Shown piece by piece: positions 1 to 6,731 of a stretch of 11,433 bases of DNA (the stretch's first letter is position 1; each line of letters begins with the position of its first letter). The DNA lies in assembly GCA_021404985.1 (NCBI GenBank), contig QWHP01000120.1:1-11433 (forward strand), in the 5' to 3' direction. The notes under the pieces were generated by a model. That model was not told where the DNA came from. It saw only the letters and a list, made by a program, of their open reading frames with translations, and made no database searches. The translations under genes were made by a program, and so were the position numbers. This stretch comes from Actinobacteria bacterium ATB1. GTDB taxonomy: Bacteria; Actinomycetota; Acidimicrobiia; UBA2766.

Positions 1-1055
1 CTCGACACGCCCAAGCTGCCGCGCACCTTGCCCAAGGCGTCTTTGAAGTGGACGTTGCGCGAGCCGTCGATGATGACCTGGAACGTGGCGACGATCGGTA
101 CACCAGCCTTCACCATTGTGGCGAGGGTCGCGCAGAAGCGCTCGATGATCGTGTACCTGACCAAGGGGCCCACGAAGGGTGCCATCAGTTGGAACCGGTG
201 CCACGCGTAGCGACCCGGAGCCGTCCGGGTCCACATGACGAGCCCGGCCACGAGCATTCCGCTTCCGAGCAGGAGAACATGCCACCAGGTCCCGATGAAC
301 TCCTGGACGTTGAGGACGATGCGCGTCGGCAGCGGGAGCGTGGCGTTGAACTGCTTGAAGAACTCGACGAACTGCGGCAGGACGAAGAAGACCAGGATGC
401 CGATGGAGATGATCGCGAAGATCCCGATCACGATCGGGTAGGCCAAGGCGGAGCGCAGCTTGCGTTTCGTCTCCTCCTGGCGTGCGAGGTACTTGGCTGC
501 CTGGACGAGGACGCCGTCGAGGTCACCCGTGATCTCACCCGCCCGGACTAGGTCAATGTAGAACTGCGGGAAGACCTTGTTCTTGTGCTTCTCCATGCCC
601 GCCGAGAGCGGCAGTCCCTGGGCGAGGTCGAGCGAGATCTCGCGAAGCGTGTCCTGCATCGCCCGTGAGGCGTTCTCGGATCCGATCGAGGCCATCGCCT
701 CGACCATCGGGACACCTGCCTTCACGAACGTTGCGAGCTGGCGTGTGAAGATGAGCAGTTCGGCGGTCTTGACTGCCTTGCCACCGAGGTTGACGTTCAG
801 GAGGTCCTTGACCTCGCGGATCTTCGTGACCTGTGAGCCGGGCTGGCCGAGCTGGGCGAGGGCGATTGCCTGCTCCTTGTTGAGGGCACGCAGACGTCCC
901 TTCTGCACCACGCCCTGGTTCGTCTTCAGGCTGTAGACGTACGAGTTGATCTTCGGCCGCGCACGTGCGGCCGGCTTCTTCGTGTCCTGTTCGGCCATCT
1001 GGGAGGTGGCCTGCGCGCGCTCAGCCTGCTCCGAGGGACGCTGTTCAACCTGCAT
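1..1055 (-). CDS. pilC: PilC / GspF-family inner-membrane platform protein (3' end outside window)
   Basis: Polytopic inner-membrane platform of a type IV pilus or type II secretion-like system; in this family it works with the PilB ATPase to extract and assemble pilin subunits. Reading the minus strand from ATG at 1055 gives 351 residues before the window edge. After a charged N-terminal tail (1-35) come a first T2SSF domain (about 102-224; 'FTRQLATFVKAGVPMVEA'), a hydrophobic segment at about 207-229, a second at about 257-276, and the start of the second T2SSF repeat (about 305 on; 'FCATLATMVKAGVPIV'), which clearly mirrors the first. The family is usually near 400 residues, so some 50-60 C-terminal residues and the last membrane segment lie outside. 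The start lies inside the end of pilB with an 11-base overlap, so translation is probably coupled. Met20 is a possible later start. Confidence 0.93.
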   Translation of the reverse strand, partial: MQVEQRPSEQAERAQATSQMAEQDTKKPAARARPKINSYVYSLKTNQGVVQKGRLRALNKEQAIALAQLGQPGSQVTKIREVKDLLNVNLGGKAVKTAELLIFTRQLATFVKAGVPMVEAMASIGSENASRAMQDTLREISLDLAQGLPLSAGMEKHKNKVFPQFYIDLVRAGEITGDLDGVLVQAAKYLARQEETKRKLRSALAYPIVIGIFAIISIGILVFFVLPQFVEFFKQFNATLPLPTRIVLNVQEFIGTWWHVLLLGSGMLVAGLVMWTRTAPGRYAWHRFQLMAPFVGPLVRYTIIERFCATLATMVKAGVPIVATFQVIIDGSRNVHFKDALGKVRGSLGVS

Positions 1056-2775
1056 AGACAGTTCTCAGGACTTCGCTGACGGTTGTCTCGTTGTTCGTCA
1101 CCTTTGCCATCGCCGCCTGCACGAGAGGCACCATTCCCTGGTCGATCGCCTTCTGGCGCAACTCGTATTGCGATCCGTGCCGTGCGATCAGCTCCTTCAT
1201 CTCGTCGTCGATCCTCAGGTACTCGTAGATGCCGACCCGGTCGTAGTAGCCCGAGCCATGACAGACCTCACAGCCCTGCCCGTACCAGAAGACTTCACGG
1301 TCGAATCCCGTTACCTGCTGGTATGCGATGCGTTCCTCCGGCGGCGCTACCTGCTCAACCGCACAGTGGCCGCAGATGCGGCGCACGAGGCGTTGCGAGA
1401 CCACGACCTCCATGGCCGGCGCGAGGAGGTACTCCTTCACGCCCATGTCCATGAACCTGTGGATCGCCGCGATCGAGTCCGTCGAGTGGACCGAGCAGAA
1501 CACCGTGTGTCCCGTAAGGGCGGCCTGCGTGGCGATGTCGGCGGTCTCCTCGTCGCGGACCTCGCCGATGAGGACGACGTCGGGGTCCTGGCGGAGCACG
1601 GCACGCAGACCGTGGGCGAAGCTCCGGCCCATGCTGGCCTTGACGTTGATCTGGTTGATGTTGGGGATCACGTACTCGACAGGATCCTCGATCGTGGTGA
1701 TGTTCCGCTCGTACTTGTCGAGCTCGTGCAGCGCCGCATAGAGAGTCGTGGTCTTGCCCGAGCCCGTGGGCCCTGCGACGCAGATCATCCCGAAGGGGAG
1801 CTGGATCATCGGCCGGAAACGGGAGATGAGCTCGGGATCCATGCCGAGCTCCTCGAGCGCTGTGAACGAACGGCTCCGGTCGAGGAGTCGCAGCACAGCC
1901 TTCTCGCCCCAGATCGTCTCGGTCGTGTTCACGCGGATGTCGAGGTCGCGTCCCTCGATCTGGATTGCGATCTGCCCGTCCTGGGAGCGGTGCTTCTCGA
2001 CGATGTCGAGCTCGGACATGACCTTGATGCGGCTCACGACGGCGGGCGCCATCTGGAGGGGGAGGTCTTTCATGTCGCGCAGTGCACCGTCGACGCGGAA
2101 GCGGATCCGGAGCCGGTCGGCCTGCGGCTCGATGTGGATGTCGGACGCGCGTTCCCTGAGGCCTTCGGTCATGAGGATGTTGACGATCTGCACCACGGGG
2201 GCGTCGGCTGAGAGCACGGCGAGCTCAGACTGGACCTGAGCCGAGTCGGTCACGGGCCCGACCGTCGTCTCGTACTCCTCGACGTGCGAGTCGAGCACGC
2301 CGAAGCTGCCGAAGGACTGCTGGATGTGCCGACTGATCGTGTCGGCGGACCCGATCAGCGGAATTATCTTCTTGCCCGTGCGCTCCGAGATGAAGCCAAG
2401 CAGCTCGGCGTTCAGGGGATCGACCATCGCAACCGTCATGTCGCTGCCGTTGACTGCCACCGGCAGGACGAGCTGCTGCTCGGCGAACTCGCGCGGGATG
2501 AGCTGCACCGCAGCAGGGGACGGCCGAGAGCTCGACTTGTACACACCGACGCCGAGTTGTTCGGCGAGGGAGTCGAGGAGCACGTCTTGGTTGACTAGGC
2601 CGGATCCGGCGAGGATCTCGCCCAAGCGCTGGGGCTGCACTCCCGACGCCGCCTGCTGCTGTTGGGTCTGCAGTGCGGCGCCGAGCTGTGCCTCGTCGAT
2701 CAGCTTGCGTGAGAGGAGGAGCTGGCCTAGCTGAACACGTTCTCTTGTCGCCGTCTGCCCACTGCGCAGAGCCAC
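1045..2775 (-). CDS. pilB: PilB / GspE-family type IV pilus assembly ATPase
   Basis: Hexameric cytoplasmic ATPase that powers pilin polymerisation through PilC. The longest open frame begins at 2886, but a GTG at 2775 with GGAGG six bases upstream (2782-2786) is the better start and gives 576 residues, normal for the family. An N-terminal GspE/PilB domain (about 15-155) precedes the ATPase core. Visible motifs, numbered from the GTG: 'ASDIHIEP' near 210; Walker A GPTGSGKT at 335-342; Asp box 'TTIEDPVEY' at 360-368; Walker B 'DPDVVLIGEVRD' at 397-408; His box 'GHTVFCSVHSTDS' at 422-434; and the zinc tetracysteine C468, C471, C502, C505, typical of extension ATPases rather than of PilT. It is first in a pilB-pilC unit, and no pilT lies between the two. 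Everything needed for activity appears present. Confidence 0.96.
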   Translation of the reverse strand: MALRSGQTATRERVQLGQLLLSRKLIDEAQLGAALQTQQQQAASGVQPQRLGEILAGSGLVNQDVLLDSLAEQLGVGVYKSSSRPSPAAVQLIPREFAEQQLVLPVAVNGSDMTVAMVDPLNAELLGFISERTGKKIIPLIGSADTISRHIQQSFGSFGVLDSHVEEYETTVGPVTDSAQVQSELAVLSADAPVVQIVNILMTEGLRERASDIHIEPQADRLRIRFRVDGALRDMKDLPLQMAPAVVSRIKVMSELDIVEKHRSQDGQIAIQIEGRDLDIRVNTTETIWGEKAVLRLLDRSRSFTALEELGMDPELISRFRPMIQLPFGMICVAGPTGSGKTTTLYAALHELDKYERNITTIEDPVEYVIPNINQINVKASMGRSFAHGLRAVLRQDPDVVLIGEVRDEETADIATQAALTGHTVFCSVHSTDSIAAIHRFMDMGVKEYLLAPAMEVVVSQRLVRRICGHCAVEQVAPPEERIAYQQVTGFDREVFWYGQGCEVCHGSGYYDRVGIYEYLRIDDEMKELIARHGSQYELRQKAIDQGMVPLVQAAMAKVTNNETTVSEVLRTVYAG

Positions 2776-2781
2776 TGTTCG

Positions 2782-2786
2782 CCTCC
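2782..2786 (-). promoter_or_regulatory. Ribosome-binding site fixing the pilB GTG start
   Basis: GGAGG on the minus strand, six bases before GTG at 2775. The alternative ATG at 2886 has no comparable site and would add an Arg/His-rich stretch not typical of PilB. Confidence 0.75.
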
Positions 2787-2823
2787 GGTCGTATCGGACT
2801 GCAACGGGCCCTCCGGCCACAGC

Positions 2824-2852
2824 CACGGCATGTCGGAGCCTGGGATGCCGTG
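2824..2852 (-). promoter_or_regulatory. Inverted repeat (8-bp stem, 13-base loop) upstream of pilB
   Basis: CACGGCAT at 2824-2831 is the exact reverse complement of ATGCCGTG at 2845-2852. It lies about 40-65 bases before the pilB ribosome-binding site, so it could form a leader stem-loop or serve as a dyad operator. No U-run follows, so it is not an obvious terminator. Its function is inferred from position only. Confidence 0.35.
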
Positions 2853-2878
2853 TCCCGTGGTGCCTTGTGTGGAGGGGT

Positions 2879-2892
2879 CGGGGCATGCCCCG
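2879..2892. promoter_or_regulatory. Perfect 14-bp palindrome upstream of pilB
   Basis: CGGGGCATGCCCCG reads identically on both strands and lies about 100 bases before the pilB start. A continuous palindrome of this size in a non-coding stretch is compatible with a dimeric regulator site. No regulator is identified, and GC-rich DNA produces short palindromes readily. Confidence 0.35.
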
Positions 2893-3089
2893 TTTGCTGC
2901 CCGGGGGAAGTGTCTGCGCCGACGTGAAGACGACGACCCGACGACCTTCCCCCGTGCCTCAGATTCAATGGGGACGGCGGGAAACCCTTCCCTGTGCACC
3001 ACCGAACAGGGTGGGATCGTCACCGTTTGTCCACGAGGTTATGTGGCGACGCGTCGTGGCGCACGTGCGGAGGGGCCGAGGGTGCTCCG

Positions 3090-3102
3090 GCCGGTCGCCG
3101 GC
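3090..3102 (-). terminator. Short hairpin directly after the coiled-coil gene
   Basis: GCCGG-TCG-CCGGC forms a 5-bp GC stem with a 3-base loop, starting at the base after the stop codon of the coiled-coil gene. There is no U-tract, so it is at most a weak or factor-assisted terminator. Confidence 0.25.
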
Positions 3103-3576
3103 TCAGGTGCCGTCGATCAGGCGCTGGATGGCCGACTCGAGCTTGTCGAAGCGTTCCTCGACTTTGTCGAAGTGTTCTTCGAGCTTGTCGAAGCGCTCTT
3201 CGAGCCTGTCGAATCGGGTTTCGAGGGTGTCGAATCGGGTTTCGAGGGTGTCGAATCGTGCCTCGACCTTGATCTCGAAACGGTCGAACCGTGCCTCGAG
3301 GCGATCGAACCGGGTTCCGAGGCGGTCGAGACGATCATCGGTTCGGTCGAGACGTTCGTCGACACGGTCGAGACGTTCGTCGACACGGTCGAATCCCTGC
3401 TCCACGCGGCGTGTGAGGGCACTCAACTGAGTTGTCAGCGAGACGACACGGGTGTTCGTTTCATCGATCGTATCGCGCAGGTCCCTGTCTATGAGGTACA
3501 TGCGGGCGTCTTGGGCAGTGATCTTCTCTTCCATCATCTGCTCGACCTCTTGCCGATCACCCTCGCTCAGCACCAT
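3103..3576 (-). CDS. Small heptad-repeat coiled-coil protein, function unknown
   Basis: A 157-residue protein, read from ATG at 3576, which has GGAGGG eight bases upstream (3585-3590); the open frame extends to 3627 without a better site. Residues 1-60 are a charged, probably helical head with no membrane segment or signal peptide. Residues 61-148 are an almost perfect coiled coil: six heptads (61-102), a four-residue stutter KVEA (103-106), then six more heptads (107-148), each close to R-[F/L]-D-x-[L/V]-E-x with the hydrophobic positions as a and d. A short tail ends in IQRLIDGT. The DNA carries 21-bp repeats, one per heptad, some identical. It is likely cytoplasmic and oligomeric. Low-complexity coiled coils match many unrelated proteins, so I assign no function. 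It lies between an acyltransferase and pilB. Confidence 0.8.
   Translation of the reverse strand: MVLSEGDRQEVEQMMEEKITAQDARMYLIDRDLRDTIDETNTRVVSLTTQLSALTRRVEQGFDRVDERLDRVDERLDRTDDRLDRLGTRFDRLEARFDRFEIKVEARFDTLETRFDTLETRFDRLEERFDKLEEHFDKVEERFDKLESAIQRLIDGT
3133..3396 (-). repeat. 21-bp tandem repeats encoding twelve heptads
   Basis: Twelve 21-bp units, interrupted by a 12-bp insertion at 3259-3270, encode the coiled coil. Two neighbouring units are identical at 3217-3237 and 3238-3258. Another identical pair is at 3351-3371 and 3372-3392, with a diverged copy just before it at 3330-3350. The pattern is that of a coding minisatellite that grows and shrinks by whole heptads. Confidence 0.85.
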
Positions 3577-3584
3577 CCCGATCT

Positions 3585-3590
3585 CCCTCC
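3585..3590 (-). promoter_or_regulatory. Ribosome-binding site of the coiled-coil gene
   Basis: GGAGGG on the minus strand, eight bases before ATG at 3576. It supports this start over the upstream in-frame codon at 3627. Confidence 0.7.
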
Positions 3591-3653
3591 GCCAGATTAC
3601 GCCAAGCGTAAGGGGAGGGTGCGACACATAACGGGCGACGGCATGTGTTCGAG

Positions 3654-4571
3654 TCAGGCTGGGGTGGCGTCGCCGGCTTCGACCACCGGCTCGGAGCCGT
3701 TGCCGGAGGGTTCCTCAGGCGGCAGGCCGGCAGCTTCACGCGCCTTGCGGACCCATTCCTTGTACCGCGGAAGGTCTTGCGACCAGACCTCGGGATCGGC
3801 GACCCCTGCCCGAGCCTCGTCGATCGTCTTGAAGTTGGGGCCCGGCTCGTCGACGTTCCACGTCAACATGAACTGCATGAAGGGATTGCCGAGCACGGGC
3901 ACCACATGCGCCTTATCGACCGTCTTCGCCGGGATGCCGCCGAGCAGGTCGCACGAAGGGTGGTAGCCGGACACGACCGAGTTCGGCATCACCACCGTCA
4001 CCTCCGAGAGGGTGGTTCCCGGCCCGACACACGCCTTCGCAGAGACCATGACGTAGCGGCCGATCTTGATCGGTTGCGACAGAACTGTCTCCTGGTAGAT
4101 CCCGCGGTCCTCGTCGAACGCATGGAAGAAGTCGAAGAACGACGCGTACTCACCCGATCCCGAGACCGTGCCGAACTCGATGCTCTGGTTCGCACGGATC
4201 ACCGTGCCGATCCCGATCTCGTTCATCCCCTCGAAGTGAAGCCGGCCCCCTATCGTGAACGAGGCGTGTCGGTGGATGACCGTCATCGGCCCGATGTAGA
4301 GCTCGGGGTCGTATCCGATGTTCCCGAAGAAGCGGATCTCGACGCCCTCCTCGAGGCGCACGTTCTCGCAGATCCTGATCGTGACCCTTTTGCTCCGGGA
4401 GAACTTGATCCGCACTCCGCTCTCGATCTGGACGCGGCGATGGATGTCGATGTCCAGTTCGATGCCGGCCAGGCGGGCCATGAGCTTCGACGACCAGATC
4501 AGCTTGAGACGTCGCAGAATCGACGGCAGATCGAGGATCAGACTCTTGTTCCTTCGCAGCCATTTCCTCAC
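3654..4571 (-). CDS. Left-handed beta-helix (hexapeptide-repeat) acyltransferase, probably sugar O-acetyltransferase-like
   Basis: The sequence suggests an acyl- or acetyl-CoA dependent transferase of the hexapeptide-repeat class, which commonly acts on sugars or surface glycans as a trimer. The open frame begins at 4589, but GTG at 4571 with AGGAGG seven bases upstream (4579-4584) is preferred, giving 305 residues. A basic N-terminal helix (about 1-35) precedes isoleucine/valine-rich hexapeptide turns (about 38-135), a candidate catalytic His in the loop 'FFDFFHAFDED' (His150), further turns ('PIKIGRYVMVSAKACVGPG', about 167-185), and the usual closing 'GGIPAK' (211-216). About 90 more residues follow (217-305), longer than in simple family members, ending in a Glu/Pro/Gly-rich tail. 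The substrate cannot be read from the sequence. The gene for a coiled-coil protein follows 77 bases downstream. Confidence 0.8.
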   Translation of the reverse strand: MRKWLRRNKSLILDLPSILRRLKLIWSSKLMARLAGIELDIDIHRRVQIESGVRIKFSRSKRVTIRICENVRLEEGVEIRFFGNIGYDPELYIGPMTVIHRHASFTIGGRLHFEGMNEIGIGTVIRANQSIEFGTVSGSGEYASFFDFFHAFDEDRGIYQETVLSQPIKIGRYVMVSAKACVGPGTTLSEVTVVMPNSVVSGYHPSCDLLGGIPAKTVDKAHVVPVLGNPFMQFMLTWNVDEPGPNFKTIDEARAGVADPEVWSQDLPRYKEWVRKAREAAGLPPEEPSGNGSEPVVEAGDATPA

Positions 4572-4578
4572 GCGCAAC

Positions 4579-4584
4579 CCTCCT
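4579..4584 (-). promoter_or_regulatory. Ribosome-binding site fixing the acyltransferase GTG start
   Basis: AGGAGG on the minus strand, seven bases before GTG at 4571. Because it lies just inside the longer frame from 4589, it argues against that upstream ATG. Confidence 0.75.
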
Positions 4585-4639
4585 GGCATGTCCCGGCGGA
4601 CACCTGCGGCGAGACTTCCCCGGTTGTAGGGACGAATCC

Positions 4640-4659
4640 TTCATCGGAATTCATCGGAA
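4640..4659. repeat. Tandem 10-bp repeat between the acyltransferase and PAC2 genes
   Basis: TTCATCGGAA occurs twice head to tail in the 108-base gap. It may be a regulator site or chance; it lies about 70-90 bases upstream of the acyltransferase start. Confidence 0.5.
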
Positions 4660-4679
4660 GCGCACGACGCGAACTCCGG

Positions 4680-5567
4680 TCAGTCCTCGGTCTGGGATCG
4701 GAGGAACCGCTGCAGTTCGTCGGCGAGCTCCTCACCCGTGGGAAGATCGTCCTCGGAGAGCCCCGACGGGCCCCCGGTTGCCCCGGTGGCAGCGTCATGA
4801 CGCCCCTCGAGCATGCGGACGTAAGCCTGGACCTCGGCGTTGTCCTCCATGGCATCGGAGATCCGTTCCACGTAGGAGTCGGCGGCAGCCTCGAGCTCGC
4901 CGAGGTCTGAGGGAACCCCCACGACCTGGCGCACGGCCTGTGTGAGGGCGAGCATTCCCTGCGGATTCGGTGCCATGGACACGTAGTGAGGAACCGTTGC
5001 CCAGAAGCTGGTGGACTCGATGCCCATTTCCTGGAATTCGGCCATCAGCGCACCGACGATTCCCGTGGGTCCCTCGTAGTCGGCGCCTTCGACCCCGGAG
5101 AGATGGAGGAGCGACGGGTCGGATGCCGTGGCGCGGAGCCGTGACGGCCGGGTGTGGGGAACGTCGGCCAGGAGCGCTCCGAGGGCTATCACCCGTGTGC
5201 AGCCGGTCTTGTGCGCGACCGAGACGATCTGGCCGCAGAAGTCGCGCCACCGGTACTGAGGCTCGGGGCCGACGACGAAGACCAGGTCCCCGGCAGGGGT
5301 GCCGGCGTGGGAGAGCTCGACCGTGGGCCAGACCAGGTAGCGCACCTCGCCCCCCTCGACGGTGATCTGCGGGCGGACCTGCTGATAGTCGTAGTAGCCC
5401 TCCGGGTCGACGGTCGCGAAGGTCTCGGCCTCGAGGGTCTCACGCAAGTTCACGACCGTGGATGTCGCCGCCTCGCCCGCGTCGTTCCAGCCTCCGAAGG
5501 CGAGGATCATCGTCGCGTCGTAGGAGGAGAGGGGAGAGCGCCCCTCCACCCATCGGATCGGGTCCAC
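4680..5567 (-). CDS. PAC2-family (proteasome assembly chaperone-like) protein
   Basis: A 295-residue protein of the PAC2 family, related to eukaryotic proteasome assembly chaperone 2. Actinobacteria and archaea carry members whose cellular role is not established. Family features include the opening strand and glycine turn 'MILAFGGWNDAGEAAT' (about 20-35), 'LSHAGTPAGDLVFVVGPEPQYRW' around 85-107, 'VIALGALLADVPHTRP' (about 125-140), 'GPTGIVGALMAEFQEMGI' (about 165-182) and 'ATVPHYV' (about 189-195). An acidic, helical tail (about 220-295) follows. There is no signal peptide or membrane segment, so it is cytoplasmic. The start is GTG at 5567, with no Shine-Dalgarno sequence but a -10-like TAGAGT seven bases upstream, suggesting a leaderless mRNA. 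The family does not by itself prove that this organism has a proteasome. Confidence 0.87.
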   Translation of the reverse strand: MDPIRWVEGRSPLSSYDATMILAFGGWNDAGEAATSTVVNLRETLEAETFATVDPEGYYDYQQVRPQITVEGGEVRYLVWPTVELSHAGTPAGDLVFVVGPEPQYRWRDFCGQIVSVAHKTGCTRVIALGALLADVPHTRPSRLRATASDPSLLHLSGVEGADYEGPTGIVGALMAEFQEMGIESTSFWATVPHYVSMAPNPQGMLALTQAVRQVVGVPSDLGELEAAADSYVERISDAMEDNAEVQAYVRMLEGRHDAATGATGGPSGLSEDDLPTGEELADELQRFLRSQTED

Positions 5568-5574
5568 GAGGAAG

Positions 5575-5580
5575 ACTCTA
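5575..5580 (-). promoter_or_regulatory. Candidate -10 element for leaderless PAC2 mRNA
   Basis: TAGAGT on the minus strand fits TANNNT and ends seven bases before the GTG start, so transcription could begin at or beside the start codon. No good -35 is visible about 17 bases further upstream. Confidence 0.35.
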
Positions 5581-5644
5581 GTGACGAGCTGACAGGCTCA
5601 CCCCAGAGTGGCCTCCGGTGCGGATCCCACACCCCACCTCGGCG

Positions 5645-6676
5645 TCAACCCAGGGTCACGGAGCGTCCCTCGGGCAGCAGTGACCACCATGTCTCGCCCG
5701 GTCTCAGAGAGATGTCGGCACCGGTTGCGTCGGTGAGGCGGATCGGTACCGAGGCGTTGTCGCGCGACCAAGTGCCTTCGAGAGCGACGCCGTCGCGGAC
5801 CACCACGACCCTCCCGCTTCCGACCACATCCCAGCCCGGAGTGGGGTTCCCCGCCACGTCCACGATCCCTGTCGGAACCATGCGCACCGTCTGGACGACG
5901 AGGTTCGCGACCTCCACGGGGGCACCGCCGACCAGCGTCTGCGGACTGCCGTTGCGCAGTCTCACCCAACGTCCGGAATCGGCCACGCGGGTCCAGGTCA
6001 CGGTCTCGGTGTCGGAGAAGGCGATCGTAACCTGGCCGGCAGTGACACCGGCGGGTGGGGCCTCATCGAATCCCGCCAGGTCAGGAGGTGGCCCCTGAAC
6101 CGCACCGGCGAGGGCAGCGTAGATCGCAGGGGTTGCCGTGAGCAGGTCGTGGGGGGCTCGACGATCTGGGTCGTCGCGGAGAACCCCGCTGTCCTCATCC
6201 AACCACGTCAGACCCGAGCGGCGTACTTCCTCGATGACGACGCCTGCGCCGCCCGAGAAGACGAGGACGGGGTCGGTGAGCCAGCGGGCGAGGTCGATGT
6301 CGACAGGGCGCACGGAGCGGACGGGTCCGATCGGATCGGCGTCCTCGGACTGGAAGACGGCCATGAAGCGGGTCATGCCGCCCTCCACGACCTCTTCGTA
6401 CACGAGGTCCGCGTGGTCGAGGCCCGCCTGGGGTTGGGCCCCCGGTGAGTTGTCGATCTTGACAGCGAGCGGGCGGCGTTCGAGGTCCACGCCGGGCCCT
6501 CCCGGCAGGCCGGTGAGTGGTGCCGAGGGCGGCGGAGGCGGCAGGGTCGTGCTCACCTTGGCGATCGTCGACGCCGGTTTGTCGGTACCGTTGGCGCAAG
6601 CACCGACGGCTGCGACCAAGAAGACCAGGCCGAGGATCGGGTAACAGACCGAGCTTGTTGCGGTCCTGCGGGGCAT
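5645..6676 (-). CDS. DUF3048-domain (YerB-like) lipoprotein
   Basis: Predicted exported lipoprotein of 343 residues from ATG at 6676; an upstream in-frame GTG at 6703 is possible but adds no useful signal. Residues 1-26 form a lipoprotein signal: Arg-rich start, hydrophobic 'ILGLVFLVAAVGA', then Cys27 as the lipidation site. A Thr/Pro-rich linker ('TTLPPPPPSAPLTGLPGG') leads into the DUF3048 N-terminal domain: 'RPLAVKIDNSPGAQPQAGL', 'ADLVYEEVVEGGMTRFMAVF', 'IGPVRSVRPVDIDLA', 'VFSGGAG'. The DUF3048 C-terminal domain closes with 'GTWSRDN' and 'LRPGETWWSLLPEG'. Both domains look complete. The family is found in Gram-positives as envelope lipoproteins of unsettled function. A -10-like TACGAT lies five bases before the ATG and no Shine-Dalgarno sequence is seen, so it may be leaderless. 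It is divergent from the acyl-CoA dehydrogenase. Confidence 0.9.
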   Translation of the reverse strand: MPRRTATSSVCYPILGLVFLVAAVGACANGTDKPASTIAKVSTTLPPPPPSAPLTGLPGGPGVDLERRPLAVKIDNSPGAQPQAGLDHADLVYEEVVEGGMTRFMAVFQSEDADPIGPVRSVRPVDIDLARWLTDPVLVFSGGAGVVIEEVRRSGLTWLDEDSGVLRDDPDRRAPHDLLTATPAIYAALAGAVQGPPPDLAGFDEAPPAGVTAGQVTIAFSDTETVTWTRVADSGRWVRLRNGSPQTLVGGAPVEVANLVVQTVRMVPTGIVDVAGNPTPGWDVVGSGRVVVVRDGVALEGTWSRDNASVPIRLTDATGADISLRPGETWWSLLPEGRSVTLG

Positions 6677-6681
6677 GCAGC

Positions 6682-6687
6682 ATCGTA
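6682..6687 (-). promoter_or_regulatory. Candidate -10 element for leaderless DUF3048 lipoprotein mRNA
   Basis: TACGAT on the minus strand ends five bases before ATG at 6676. No Shine-Dalgarno sequence is present, and a -35 is not clear. This would favour the 6676 start over 6703. Confidence 0.35.
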
Positions 6688-6704
6688 GAACCGTGCGGGA
6701 CACA

Positions 6705-6731
6705 CCGAGTCCACGGGTGCCGAGTCCACGG
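6705..6731. repeat. Direct 12-bp repeat in the divergent promoter region
   Basis: CCGAGTCCACGG occurs at 6705-6716 and again at 6720-6731, a 15-base period, in the 63-base gap between the divergent lipoprotein and acyl-CoA dehydrogenase genes. The second copy runs into the ribosome-binding site of the dehydrogenase. It could be a paired operator or a small tandem duplication. Confidence 0.6.

Larger units (their letters stand above)
2776..3102 (-). other. Non-coding leader / promoter region of pilB
   Basis: This 327-base gap separates pilB from the coiled-coil gene. I see no credible gene: open frames through it on both strands are extensions or shadows of neighbours. It holds a perfect 14-bp palindrome (2879-2892), an 8-bp inverted repeat with a 13-base loop (2824-2852), and small hairpins such as GGGAA/TTCCC (2979-2992). 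I could not pick a convincing -35/-10 pair or match a known riboswitch. It presumably carries the pilBC promoter and leader, because both flanking genes are read from this strand. Confidence 0.5.

Noticed and set aside
946..2211. Long plus-strand open frames opposite pilB (also 3645-4910 opposite the acyltransferase and PAC2)
   Set aside because: They are GC-rich antisense shadows with His/Arg/Asp-biased composition, while the minus-strand proteins show clear family motifs.
2776..3060. Cyclic-di-GMP, cobalamin or cyclic-di-AMP riboswitch in the pilB leader
   Set aside because: Fragments such as GCACAGGG and AACCTCGTGG recall parts of the consensus, but the remaining conserved blocks and pairing are absent.
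3133..3396. Possible CRISPR-like or non-coding repeat array
   Set aside because: The units are contiguous 21-bp repeats without spacers and keep one reading frame encoding a heptad coiled coil.
2830..3966. Plus-strand open frame of 378 codons with repetitive 'VETFVDTVE' units
   Set aside because: It is the antisense of the coiled-coil gene, whose minus strand has a proper ribosome-binding site and clean a/d heptads; the frame also spans the pilB leader and part of the acyltransferase.
4568..4654. 28-codon leader ORF (MNSDEGF...) ending in a GTGA overlap with the acyltransferase start
   Set aside because: It has no ribosome-binding site at a usable distance and no recognisable peptide feature; the overlap probably arises by chance from the downstream AGGAGG region.
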